Below are positions 27,985 through 36,703 of a DNA stretch of 64,000 bases, one piece after another. Within the stretch, counting starts at the first letter, position 1, and every line of letters begins with the position of its first letter. The notes under the pieces are model-generated. The model made no database searches and was not told where the DNA came from. It saw only the letters and a program-made list of their open reading frames with translations. The stretch comes from UBA981 sp942490995 (GTDB lineage: Bacteria > Pseudomonadota > Gammaproteobacteria > Ga0077536): the NCBI GenBank assembly GCA_942490995.1, contig CALOBG010000051.1, positions 152,133 to 216,132 of the forward strand, in the 5' to 3' direction. The position numbers were made by a program, and so were the translations under genes.

Positions 27985-29303
27985 TCATGTTGTGTCTGCG
28001 CGCGGTCATCGCCGCCATCGCGCTGCTCGGCGCGTCGACGCTTGCCGCCGGACCTGCGATCGAAACCTGGCAGACGAGCAACGGTGCGCGCGTTTACTTT
28101 GTGCCGGCCGAAGAGATCCCGATGTTCGATGTACGCATCACCTTCGCCGCCGGCAGCGCTCGCGATGGCGATCGCAAGGGCGTCGCCAGCATCACCAGCG
28201 ATCTGCTCCTGCAGGGTGCCGCCGAACTCGATGCCAATGGCTTCACCGACGCCCTCGGTCAGACCGGCGCCAAGTTGAGCACCGGCGCCCAGCGCGACAT
28301 GGCCTACCTGAGTCTGCGCACCATGAGCGAGCCGCGTTACGCTGACCCGGCGCTCGCGCTCCTCGAGAGCGCCATGGCCCGCCCGCGGTTCGACGCGTCC
28401 GCGATCGCCAGGCTCAAGGCGCGCGCGATGGTTTCATTTCGCCACAAGCTGCAATCGCCGGGTACGATTGCCGAGGAAACGTTCTACGCCAACCTCTACG
28501 CCGATCATCCGTACGCGAGTTCACCGGACGGCACGGAGAAAAGTGTCGCGGCGCTCACGGCCGACGATATCCGGACCTTCCATCAGCGTTACTACGTCGC
28601 CAATAACGCCGTGATCGCCATCGTCGGCGCGCTTGATCGCGCACGTGCGGAAGCCATTGCCGAGCGCCTCGGCGCGGCCCTCCCGGCCGGGGCCAGGGCA
28701 CCCGAGCTGCCGGCAGTAGCGATGACCGCGGCGTCGCAGACCCACGTCGAATTTCCTTCGATCCAGAGCCACGTGCGCGTCGGCCTGCCCGGCATGAGTC
28801 GCAACGACCCTGACTACTTTCCCTTGCTGGTCGGTAACCATGCCCTTGGCGGCAACTCGCTGGTTTCGATCCTGTTCGATGAGATCCGCTCGAAACGCGG
28901 CCTGTCCTACAGCGCGTACAGCTATTTCCATCCCATGGCCCAGCGCGGTCCGTTCGTCGCGGTCCTGCAGACCGATCGCTCACAACAGGACGAGGCGATG
29001 CGAGTGCTGCATGAAACCATCAAGCGCTTCGTCGACGATGGCCCGCCGCCGGCGGCGCTCGAGTCCGCCCGCCAGAATCTGATCGGTGGCTTTCCGCTGC
29101 GCATCGACAGCAATCAGAAAATCACCGAATACATTTCGATGATCGGCTACTACGATCTGCCGCTCGATTATCTCGATACGTTTACGGATTCGGTCGCGGC
29201 GGTGACGGCCGCGGACGTGCGCGACGCGTTCCAGCGTCGCGTGACGCTCGACAATCTGGTCACCGTGGTGGTTGGTCGCGGCGTCGAGGACGAGGGCTCC
29301 TGA
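27981..29303 (+). CDS. M16 family peptidase-like protein (inactive partner)
   Basis: A 440-aa M16 homologue with a signal peptide (AVIAAIALLGASTLAAGPA). Where the zinc motif should be it reads RKGVASITSDLLLQG, without HxxEH, so it is probably non-catalytic. The C-terminal M16 domain motif GGNSLVSILFDEIRSKRGLSYSAYS is intact. The ATG overlaps the stop of the active partner by 4 bp, the usual two-subunit layout. Confidence 0.9.
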   Translation: MIMLCLRAVIAAIALLGASTLAAGPAIETWQTSNGARVYFVPAEEIPMFDVRITFAAGSARDGDRKGVASITSDLLLQGAAELDANGFTDALGQTGAKLSTGAQRDMAYLSLRTMSEPRYADPALALLESAMARPRFDASAIARLKARAMVSFRHKLQSPGTIAEETFYANLYADHPYASSPDGTEKSVAALTADDIRTFHQRYYVANNAVIAIVGALDRARAEAIAERLGAALPAGARAPELPAVAMTAASQTHVEFPSIQSHVRVGLPGMSRNDPDYFPLLVGNHALGGNSLVSILFDEIRSKRGLSYSAYSYFHPMAQRGPFVAVLQTDRSQQDEAMRVLHETIKRFVDDGPPPAALESARQNLIGGFPLRIDSNQKITEYISMIGYYDLPLDYLDTFTDSVAAVTAADVRDAFQRRVTLDNLVTVVVGRGVEDEGS

Positions 29304-29863
29304 GCCGCACACGGACCGCGCCAGGCAGCGTCCGCATTATCGGCGGACGCTGGCGCGGCACGCGCATCGCGGTGGCGACGCGTGCAGGCCTGCGGCCCAG
29401 CCCCGACCGCGTTCGCGAAACCCTGTTCAACTGGCTGATGCCTTACCTGCCTGGCGCATGTTGCCTGGATCTGTATGCCGGCAGCGGCGTGCTCGGTTTC
29501 GAAGCCGTCTCGCGCGGCGCCGCAAGCGCCACCCTGGTTGAACTCGAGGGTGCGACGACGGCCGAACTCGCGGCCCTGCGCGCGCGGCTCAACGCCGACA
29601 CGATCGAAGTCTGCCGCGCCGACGTCATCGCCTGGCTCGACGGCCCGGCGCGTGCATTCGATATCGTTTTTGTCGATCCGCCGTTCGCTACCGCGCTGCT
29701 CGAACCGACCCTGGCGGGTCTCGCTCAGGGGTGGCTCAGTCCTTCCGCGGTGGTTTATATCGAAGGCTCAAGCGCAAGCCTGGATCCCGGCAGTGACTGG
29801 CAGGTGCTGAAATCCGCGCGCACGCGCGAGGTCGAGTACGCATTGCTGCGCCGCTCGGGCTAG
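29300..29863 (+). CDS. rsmD: 16S rRNA (guanine-966-N2) methyltransferase RsmD
   Basis: RsmD methylates G966 of 16S rRNA. The conserved N-terminus VRIIGGRWRGTRI precedes the first in-frame GTG (29372), so translation must start earlier; the only candidate is CTG at 29300, overlapping the stop of the M16 gene. This start is tentative. Other motifs are LRPSPDRVRETLFNWL, SAM motif I CLDLYAGSGVLGFEA and the catalytic FVDPPF. coaD follows, a common pair. Confidence 0.9.
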   Translation: MSRTRTAPGSVRIIGGRWRGTRIAVATRAGLRPSPDRVRETLFNWLMPYLPGACCLDLYAGSGVLGFEAVSRGAASATLVELEGATTAELAALRARLNADTIEVCRADVIAWLDGPARAFDIVFVDPPFATALLEPTLAGLAQGWLSPSAVVYIEGSSASLDPGSDWQVLKSARTREVEYALLRRSG

Positions 29864-29916
29864 AATGCGCCATCCTGCAACCACATTTGACTTGCGCAGC
29901 GCGCGACTAAGGAACT

Positions 29917-30429
29917 GTGTTGGCAATTACCGCCATCTACCCCGGAACATTCGACCCGATTACGCTCGGTCATGTTGACATCGTCTCACGCGCCGCGCCG
30001 CTGTTCGAACGCCTGGTCATCGGCGTCGCCGGCAGCACCGGCAAAAACACCGTGTTCTCGGCTGCCGAGCGGGTCGAGTTGGCGGCCGAAGTCCTGGCCG
30101 ATTACGGCAACGTCGAGGTTATGCGCTTCGATGGCCTGATGGTCGATTTCGCGCGCAAGTGCGGCGCCACGGTCGTCCTGCGCGGGTTGCGTGCAGTGAC
30201 TGATTTCGAATACGAATTTCAACTCGCCGGTATGAACCGCAAGCTGATGCCGGAGGCCGATACGGTTTTCCTGCCGACTTCCGAGCAGCATACCTACATC
30301 TCGTCTTCGCTGGTGCGCGAAATCTCCGCGCTCGGTGGCGACATCAGCCCGTTTGTTCACCCGCGCATCAAGCGTGCACTCGACGAACGCCGATCGGCCA
30401 GGCTTAAAGCCGACACCAGCGGAGGATGA
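29917..30429 (+). CDS. coaD: phosphopantetheine adenylyltransferase
   Basis: CoaD adenylates 4'-phosphopantetheine in coenzyme A synthesis. The 170-aa product has the nucleotidyltransferase motif YPGTFDPITLGHVDI at the N-terminus, VVLRGLRAVTDFEYEFQLA and the ISSSLVREIS signature. The start is GTG at 29917 or the adjacent TTG at 29920. It lies between rsmD and the ferredoxin gene, a frequent gammaproteobacterial order. Confidence 0.97.
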   Translation: MLAITAIYPGTFDPITLGHVDIVSRAAPLFERLVIGVAGSTGKNTVFSAAERVELAAEVLADYGNVEVMRFDGLMVDFARKCGATVVLRGLRAVTDFEYEFQLAGMNRKLMPEADTVFLPTSEQHTYISSSLVREISALGGDISPFVHPRIKRALDERRSARLKADTSGG

Positions 30430-30474
30430 CAGCGCCAGCGGGTGTAGTGCGTGGCATCAGGCAAGGGTTCGACG

Positions 30475-30744
30475 ATGGCGCTTAAAATCACCGATCAATG
30501 CATCAATTGCGACGTGTGCGAGCCGGAGTGCCCGAACCAGGCGATCTACGAAGGCGAGCTGTACTACGAAATCGATGCCGATAAATGTACCGAATGCGTC
30601 GGTCATTTCGCTACGCCGCAATGCGTCGAGGTATGCCCCGTCGATTGCATTCCGCACGACCCCGAGCGCGTCGAGACCCGGGCCGAGTTGCTCGACAAGT
30701 ATCGCACCCTGACCGGCGCCGACCATACGTTGAAGGTGAATTGA
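30475..30744 (+). CDS. fdx: YfhL-type 2x[4Fe-4S] ferredoxin
   Basis: An 89-aa ferredoxin with two cluster-binding motifs, CINCDVCEPECP at residues 9-20 and CTECVGHFATPQCVEVCP further on. The longer spacing in the second motif is typical of the YfhL/Allochromatium-type ferredoxins. The ATG at 30475 gives the family N-terminus MALKITDQC. It is a small electron carrier with unknown partner here and precedes ggt by 2 bp. Confidence 0.93.
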   Translation: MALKITDQCINCDVCEPECPNQAIYEGELYYEIDADKCTECVGHFATPQCVEVCPVDCIPHDPERVETRAELLDKYRTLTGADHTLKVN

Positions 30745-30746
30745 TC

Positions 30747-32432
30747 ATGCTCCGCCGAACGACCCGTTATGCCCTGGTCCTGCTGCTGTGGTGTTTGCCG
30801 CTGGCCCTCCACGCCGGCGAAGCCGGCGCACCGGGGCACAACGCAATCGCCTCCGCCCACCCCGCGGCGACCGCCGCCGGGCGGGTCGTGCTCGATGCCG
30901 GGGGTAACGCGTTTGACGCCGCAATCGCGGTCGCCGCGGCGCTGGCGGTGGTCGAGCCGTATAGTTCCGGCATCGGCGGCGGTGGCTTTTTTCTCCTCCA
31001 CCGTGCCGCCGACGGCGCGCAGATCTTTGTTGACGCGCGCGAAACCGCGCCGGCCGCCGCCAGCGCCGACATGTACCTCGACGCGGCGGGCGAATTCGTC
31101 GCCGAGCGCGCTTTGAACGGCGCGCTGGCGGCCGGGATCCCCGGTCTGCCCGCGGCGCTCGCCCACCTTGCCGAACACTACGGCAAACGAACTCTGGCCG
31201 ACAATCTGGCCCCCGCGGTCGCGCTCGCCCGCGACGGTTTCGCGGTCGGACCGCGCTACCAGATGATGGCCGGATTTCGCGCTGGCGCGCTGTCGGCGCT
31301 GCCCGAAGCCGCGGCCATCTTTCTGCATGACGGCGCCGCGCCGGCGCCTGGTGCTCGCATCGTGCAGGGCGATCTGGCCGACACCCTGGTTGCGATCGGC
31401 GCTGACGGCGCCGAGAGTTTTTACCGCGGCGCGCTGGCGGCGCGCCTGGTCGCCGGCGTGCGGGCGGTCGGCGGGATCTGGACCGCGGCCGACCTGGCCA
31501 CTTACCGCGTTGTCGAACGCCCGCCCATCATTGCCCAATACCGCGACATGCGCGTCGTCTCCGCGCCACCGCCTTCGTCGGGTGGGATCGTGCTCAGCGA
31601 GGCGTTGAATATCCTCGAACGCTACGATCTGGAAACGTTCGATGAAGTCGACCGACTGCACCTCGTCATCGAAGCCATGCGTCGCGCCTACCGCGACCGC
31701 GCCGATTTTCTCGGCGATCCGGATTTCACCGATATCCCCACGTCGCGATTACTGGCGAAATCCTACGCCGACTGGCTGGCACGCGATCTGAGTGTCGCTC
31801 GGGCCACGCCGAGCGACTCGCTGCCGCCGATCGGGGTACGTCCGGAAGGCCAGGACACCACCCACTTTTCGGTCCTCGACGCCGCCGGTAACCGGGTCGC
31901 CGCGACCCTCAGCATCAACTATCCGTTCGGCGCGGCGGTGGTGGCCCCCGGTACCGGCGTGTTGCTGAACAACGAAATGGACGATTTTTCCGCGCGACCC
32001 CTGACCCCCAACGCCTATGGCCTGGTCGGCGCCGGCGCGAACGCCATCGCACCCGGCAAGCGGCCGCTGTCGAGCATGACCCCGACGTTTCTCGAAACCC
32101 CCGAGCGTATCGGCGTAATCGGCACGCCGGGTGGCAGCCGCATCATTTCCATGGTCCTGATCGGGATACTCGAATTTGCCCGCGGTACCGCGCCCGAAAC
32201 CTGGGTCAGCGCGGCGCGTTATCACCATCAGTACCTGCCCGACGAAGTGCAATACGAAAACGGTGGCCTGAGTGCCGAAGTGATCGCCGCGCTTGGCGCC
32301 AAGGGCCACACGCTTGCCGAGAAGTCGCGCAACTACGGCAACATGCAGGCCATCCTCTGGGATCGTGCCGAAGGCAAGGTCGAAGCGGCCAGCGATCCGC
32401 GCGGTGAAGGCGGCGCGGCAGTCTGGCCATAG
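30747..32432 (+). CDS. ggt: gamma-glutamyltranspeptidase
   Basis: Ggt transfers or hydrolyses the gamma-glutamyl group of glutathione in the periplasm. The ATG at 30747 gives 561 aa with a signal peptide (ALVLLLWCLPLALHAGEA). The self-cleavage nucleophile threonine lies in GQDTTHFSVLDAAGN near residue 375, and downstream are NNEMDDFS, PLSSMTPT and GTPGGSRI. Length and motifs are complete. Confidence 0.96.
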   Translation: MLRRTTRYALVLLLWCLPLALHAGEAGAPGHNAIASAHPAATAAGRVVLDAGGNAFDAAIAVAAALAVVEPYSSGIGGGGFFLLHRAADGAQIFVDARETAPAAASADMYLDAAGEFVAERALNGALAAGIPGLPAALAHLAEHYGKRTLADNLAPAVALARDGFAVGPRYQMMAGFRAGALSALPEAAAIFLHDGAAPAPGARIVQGDLADTLVAIGADGAESFYRGALAARLVAGVRAVGGIWTAADLATYRVVERPPIIAQYRDMRVVSAPPPSSGGIVLSEALNILERYDLETFDEVDRLHLVIEAMRRAYRDRADFLGDPDFTDIPTSRLLAKSYADWLARDLSVARATPSDSLPPIGVRPEGQDTTHFSVLDAAGNRVAATLSINYPFGAAVVAPGTGVLLNNEMDDFSARPLTPNAYGLVGAGANAIAPGKRPLSSMTPTFLETPERIGVIGTPGGSRIISMVLIGILEFARGTAPETWVSAARYHHQYLPDEVQYENGGLSAEVIAALGAKGHTLAEKSRNYGNMQAILWDRAEGKVEAASDPRGEGGAAVWP

Positions 32433-32475
32433 CGGCCTGGTGAAAACCGGCGAGCGAAAAGTTGCAGCGCTATCC

Positions 32476-32608
32476 GTGGCGTGCGGGCCGCGCGTCAGGC
32501 TAGCGTTCGACCGTGCGTCCGTGCACGGTCTCACTGCCCTCGCGCTGCGCTAAACCATCCATGGCCCGCTTGCGCTCGAGGCCGCCTGACGCGCGGCCCG
32601 CACGCCAC
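32476..32608. repeat. palindromic element with 25-bp inverted arms
   Basis: Between convergent ggt and mutM, 32476..32500 (GTGGCGTGCGGGCCGCGCGT and on) is the exact reverse complement of 32584..32608. The 83-nt interior holds a smaller hairpin GACCGTGC...GCACGGTC. No T-run follows, so a simple terminator is unlikely. It may be a REP/MITE-type repeat. No gene is visible in the 216-bp gap. Confidence 0.65.
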
Positions 32609-32648
32609 TGGCACCTGCCAGGCACCCTGTTTCGCTCGTTTTTTTCGA

Positions 32649-33438
32649 TCAGCGCTGGCAGCTGGCGCAGAAAAAACTCGAACGCTGGCCAATCACCGCC
32701 GCGCGTAGCGGCGCCGCGCAGACCGTGCACGCCTGCCCGGCGCGACCGTATACCTGCAGTTGATGACGAAAATAGCCGGGCTCGCCGTCGTTGCGTACGA
32801 AGTCGCGCAAGGTTGTGCCGCCCGCGGTGATCGCCTCACCGAGTACGTCCCGCACATGGCCCACCAGCGCCGCGTAACGCTGCGCGCTGATCCGACCCGC
32901 CGCGCGCGCCGGATGGATGCCGGCGCGGAACAGCGCCTCACTGGCGTAGATATTGCCGACGCCGACGACGATATGGTTGTCCATGATGAAGTTTTTTATC
33001 GCCAGCCGCCGGCCCGCGGCGCGTTCGCGCAGATAAACCGCATCGAACCGTGGATCGAACGGCTCAGGGCCGAGATGGCGGAGCAATTCGTGTGCCAGCG
33101 GGTCGTTGCGCGTGAACTCCATCATGCCGAAGCGGCGCGGATCGCGCAGGCGCAGTGCACGCGTGGCGCTGAACGTGATCTCGACATGATCGTGCGGCAG
33201 TCGTGCGGCGCGCTGCGCAACCACGCGCAGGCTGCCGGACATGCCGAGATGGACGATGAGGGTGCCGGCGTCGAAACCGAACAGCAGATATTTCGCGCGC
33301 CGCTCCAGCGTCTGCAGGCGTTGACCCTCGAGTACCCGCGGCAGGTCTGCGGCGATCGGGCGGCGCAGCCGGTAGTCGTTGACGGTGACCGACCTGACGC
33401 GACGCCCGACGATCAGTGGCTGCAGGCCGCGCCGGGTC
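32649..33438 (-). CDS. mutM: formamidopyrimidine-DNA glycosylase, N-terminus lost at junction
   Basis: MutM (Fpg) excises 8-oxoguanine. From TRRGLQPLIVGRRV onward the protein is normal, including the Lys of ERRAKYLLF, DPRRFGMMEF, IKNFIMDNHIVVGVGNIYASEALF and the C-terminal zinc finger CTVCAAPL...FFCASCQR. The invariant start MPELPEVETT with catalytic Pro2 and Glu3 is absent; the upstream sequence belongs to another gene. A contig join cuts the gene at about 33437. A longer in-frame ATG at 33491 is artefactual. Confidence 0.93.
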
Positions 33439-33445
33439 GAAGCGG
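33430..33445. other. chimeric junction between two genomes
   Basis: On the left is gammaproteobacterial mutM, read on minus, stopping about 10 codons short of its start. On the right is the middle of an unrelated S41 peptidase gene on plus, missing its start. Both proteins are cut at the same point, GC rises and all downstream genes are of a different kind. There are no insertion-sequence ends. Confidence 0.88.
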
Positions 33446-34404
33446 CCACTCGGTTCGCGGATGACCTCTTCGCATCCGGCCTCGAGGTCATCGGGCTCGA
33501 TTGGGAGGATCACCTGAAGTCCTATCGCAAGAGCATCACGCGGGGGGACTCCGTGCTCGACGTGGCCAAGGCGGTCTACGGATTCCTGAGCCCCATCGAT
33601 GACAGCTGCCTGCGCCTCAGGTTCGGCAACGAGCTCGTCCCGGCGGTCACCTGGCAACGCAAGCTCAACGCGAACCTCGGCGGCGTCCAGACGATCCTGG
33701 CGGGTTGGGACCAGACCGAAGGCGGCATCCGGCACGGCACCACTCCCTACGGCATCGCCTACATGCAGCTCGGGAACCTGCGCGGGGAGGCGTTCCTCAC
33801 GGAGTTCGACAACTTGCTCGAGACCTTCTCCGACCGCTGGGGACTCATCTTGGACCTGCGCTACGGGCTGCGGGCCGACGCCGACGTGGTCTCCCAATTG
33901 GCGGGACGATTCGTCTCCGAGCCGACGCCCTATGGCGTGCACGCGGTCTGGACGAACGGGGTCGAGGAGAATCGCGAGCTCATCCTGCAGCCCCGCGGTG
34001 ACTGGACCTTCGACGGCGTCGTCTACGCCCTGACCGGCCCCTTCACCGCGGGCGAGGCCGAGCGCCTGGCGCTCATGGTGGAGTCGCTGCCGCGCGGCAT
34101 GACGCTCGGCGAGCCCACGGCTGGACACGGTGTCGGCGCGCAGTGGTCCGAGCTCGCCCCCGGCCTCGAGATCTACCGCCGCGCCGGACTCACCATCGAC
34201 ACGAACGGCAACTTCCTTCCGGTGGAGGGCAAGCAGCCCGACAAGCTCATCGTCGTGCCGCAGGACGAGTTCGGCGCCAAGTCCGACCCCGTGCTCTACA
34301 AGGCGCTCGAGGAGATCTACCGCGTGCCCCCCGCCGAACGCCGCAAGGCGCGCAGCGGCGAGCTTTGGGTGGAGGCGACGGAGGCCTCCGCGCCGCAGCG
34401 CTAG
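33439..34404 (+). CDS. S41 family peptidase, N-terminus missing
   Basis: The frame is open from the junction and ends at 34404; about 320 residues remain. The C-terminal S41 (tail-specific protease) fold is visible: GLILDLRYGLRADADVVSQLAGRF, VVYALTGPFTAGEAERLALMV and TLGEPTAGHGVG. The usual nucleophile motif Ser-Ala-Ser/Gly-Glu here reads Thr-Ala-Gly-Glu (Thr codon 34045..34047), so activity is doubtful. PDZ and N-terminal parts are not present. It is the first gene of piece 2. Confidence 0.75.
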   Translation, partial: EAATRFADDLFASGLEVIGLDWEDHLKSYRKSITRGDSVLDVAKAVYGFLSPIDDSCLRLRFGNELVPAVTWQRKLNANLGGVQTILAGWDQTEGGIRHGTTPYGIAYMQLGNLRGEAFLTEFDNLLETFSDRWGLILDLRYGLRADADVVSQLAGRFVSEPTPYGVHAVWTNGVEENRELILQPRGDWTFDGVVYALTGPFTAGEAERLALMVESLPRGMTLGEPTAGHGVGAQWSELAPGLEIYRRAGLTIDTNGNFLPVEGKQPDKLIVVPQDEFGAKSDPVLYKALEEIYRVPPAERRKARSGELWVEATEASAPQR

Positions 34405-34433
34405 GGACCTTTCGCGAATCCCACGACCGGCTG

Positions 34434-35675
34434 CTAGGCCTGTGAGCGTTGCGGCGCCCGCGCCAGGAGGAGCAACGCCACGAACCACGCCAGGAACAAG
34501 TGGCGCGGGATGAAGTGGGTGTGGATGGCCGAGTGTTGGCGCATCACCATCACCCAGAGCAGCGACACGACCAGCGCCAGGGCGAGGGGCACCAGGCGCG
34601 ACGGGCCGCCGCGCCAGATCCATGGGCCCGCCGCGCTCGAGCCCGGTAGCTTGCAACGGGGGATCAAGAGCAGCGCCGCTCCCCCCAGGCAGAGCGCGAA
34701 GGGGAGTCCGAAGAAGAGCTCGTGGGAGCTGTACAGGCTCACGTAGCGCCAGGCGAGCCAGAGCGGGTTCAGCTCCTCCTCGGACACGCGCGCGACGTTG
34801 CGGATCGAATTGTCGAAGCGCTGCACGGCCGAGGTCATGAGGTCGGTCCACGCCTCGCCGAGGCTGCCCCAATAGAGCGCGACCTGGAGGAAGTGCAGCC
34901 CGTGCGCGAACGCGAAGCCGCCCGTCGCGGCCAGCAGCACCATCCCGAGGTGGCGCCGCGCGGCTCGATCGCCGAAGGCATGGAAGGCGGCGAAGATCGG
35001 CAGCGGGCTGAGCGCCACGAGGAAGAAGTAGTCGAAGGACAGCCAACCCTGGAGAAAGCCCAGGCCGAACATCCACCAGGCGGCGGGTCCGAGCGCTCGA
35101 CGCTGCGCGAGCTCTCCCTCCGACCGGGCGAACAGCCGGAGCGCGATGCCGAGCTGGGCCCACAGGAGAGAGAGCGCGTAGCCCTGGTAGCAGAGCCCGG
35201 CCATCATGTTCCAGGTGAGCGGCAGGATCGCGACGCCGCCGATGACCCAGGCGGCGCGCGTAGGAGTGAGCACGCGCAACAGCGAAGCGGCCAGGAAGGC
35301 CAGGCACAGAATGCCCACCGCGACGGGGATCGAACGGAACAGCCCGAGCTCGCCCTTGCCGAACACGAGGCGCGCCACGGAGGCGGTCAAGTCCGGGCCC
35401 GGCGGATAGTGGGTATAGACCTCGTGGGCGTCCTTGCCCTTGCCCCGATGTCCTTCGCGCTTGAACTGACGCCCGTAGACGGTGTTCGAGAGCCCGTAGT
35501 CCGAGGTCAGGCCCGCCACCGCGTGGTACTCGGCGGCGCGTACGACGTTGGCCTCGGAGAAGGCATCCGCCACCGGCGAGAGCCCGTCCTCCAGGTTCAC
35601 CACGTCGAGCACGACGCGCCCGGATACATAGGCCACGAGCAGCCAGACCAACCACCGAGCGGCGCCGTCCAGCAT
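34434..35675 (-). CDS. polytopic membrane protein, possible GT-C glycosyltransferase
   Basis: About 413 aa from the ATG at 35675 (a further ATG at 35717 adds a polar leader). About ten hydrophobic segments with an early loop carrying THYPPGPDLTASVARL, reminiscent of the HYPPG-type loop of PMT/ArnT-like enzymes. No close family is recognised by eye. It is divergent from the methyltransferase-GT9-GT39 operon, so a role in glycan or lipid-linked sugar transfer is plausible but inferred. Confidence 0.6.
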   Translation of the reverse strand: MLDGAARWLVWLLVAYVSGRVVLDVVNLEDGLSPVADAFSEANVVRAAEYHAVAGLTSDYGLSNTVYGRQFKREGHRGKGKDAHEVYTHYPPGPDLTASVARLVFGKGELGLFRSIPVAVGILCLAFLAASLLRVLTPTRAAWVIGGVAILPLTWNMMAGLCYQGYALSLLWAQLGIALRLFARSEGELAQRRALGPAAWWMFGLGFLQGWLSFDYFFLVALSPLPIFAAFHAFGDRAARRHLGMVLLAATGGFAFAHGLHFLQVALYWGSLGEAWTDLMTSAVQRFDNSIRNVARVSEEELNPLWLAWRYVSLYSSHELFFGLPFALCLGGAALLLIPRCKLPGSSAAGPWIWRGGPSRLVPLALALVVSLLWVMVMRQHSAIHTHFIPRHLFLAWFVALLLLARAPQRSQA

Positions 35676-35800
35676 CAGCGTGCGCGGGTCGTCATCGCGG
35701 CGGGGGCACGGCGGCACGCGGTGGGTTCCACTCCTCTCCGTGCACGTGCGGGTGCGCGGGAAGGAAGGGCGTCCATTCCCGCGGTGGGTCGTTCGAGCGC

Positions 35801-36703
35801 ATGCCGTTGCACGGATCGGAGGATGCTATACTCCCGAGCGTGGAGCAAGGGCAGGACGATTCGACCTGTGGTCCCCCGTGTGGTCACGCGCTCCGGGACC
35901 TGCGCTCCGCCGGCTACCGCTCGCGCTGCACGCGCTGCGGCTCCTTCTGGGACGAGGAGTATCGCCACGCCCGAGTGGAGTACGACGCGAGCTACCTCGC
36001 TGCGCGCCACCACACGGACGAGCGCGTGGGGGAGACGAAGGTGCGCGCGCTGCGGCGCTGGCTCGAACTCGCGGGCGTCTCGCTCGCGGGCACCGGCGCC
36101 GCGCAGCTCAGGACCTGCGAGGTGGGCTTCGGCGGCGGGTACTGCCTGGCCTGGATGAACGGCCAGCCGGTGGAGGCGCTCGGCATCGAGGCCTCCGACG
36201 ACCACGTGCGCCGCGCGGAGGAGCTGGGCATCCCGTCCAGCCGCGTGCTGCGCTTCGATCGCCTGCCCGAGCGCCTGGACCGACCCGTGGACCTGTGGCT
36301 GTTCCTCGACAGCTTCGAGCACCTGCCCGATGCCGCCGCGTTCAGCGCGTGGGTGGCGGAGAACTCCGCGCCGGAGGCCCGCCTGCTCCTGGTGGCGCCC
36401 GAGGCGGGCAGCGCCTCCGAGCGCTTGCTCGGGCGGTCCTGGCCGCACCGACTGGTGGATCACGCGTTCCACTGGTCGCGCAAGGGGGTCACCGCCTTCC
36501 TGGCGGAGCGCGGGTTCGAACTCGAGCGCGCCTTCCGACCCGTGAAGTACGTGGCCCTGCGCACCGCCATCGACCACCTGGCCCACAAGCTGGCGCTGCC
36601 GAGGTTGCGCGGTCTCGGTGAAGGTTGGATTCCAGGCTGGGCGGTGCCCTTCAACATCGGTCAGATGGGGCTCCTGTTTCGGCGCCGAGCGGTGCGGCCC
36701 TGA
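35801..36703 (+). CDS. SAM methyltransferase with N-terminal Cys/His cluster
   Basis: A protein of up to 300 aa; ATG at 35801 or GTG at 35840. The N-terminus carries CGPPCGH...SRCTRCGSFW, a zinc-ribbon-like cluster, followed by EYDASYLAARHHTDERVGETKV and a Rossmann region (LRTCEVGFGGGYCLAWMNG, ALGIEASDDHVRRAEELG, LWLFLDSFEHLPD). This is the layout of class I methyltransferases in glycan loci. Its TGA overlaps the GT9 ATG, so the two are co-translated. The substrate is unknown. Confidence 0.75.
   Translation: MPLHGSEDAILPSVEQGQDDSTCGPPCGHALRDLRSAGYRSRCTRCGSFWDEEYRHARVEYDASYLAARHHTDERVGETKVRALRRWLELAGVSLAGTGAAQLRTCEVGFGGGYCLAWMNGQPVEALGIEASDDHVRRAEELGIPSSRVLRFDRLPERLDRPVDLWLFLDSFEHLPDAAAFSAWVAENSAPEARLLLVAPEAGSASERLLGRSWPHRLVDHAFHWSRKGVTAFLAERGFELERAFRPVKYVALRTAIDHLAHKLALPRLRGLGEGWIPGWAVPFNIGQMGLLFRRRAVRP

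Noticed and set aside
33064..35655. An 863-codon open frame on the minus strand
   Set aside because: It runs through the chimeric junction, antisense to the S41 gene and out of frame with mutM and the membrane protein. The translation is Arg/Gly/Ala-rich shadow sequence typical of high-GC DNA.
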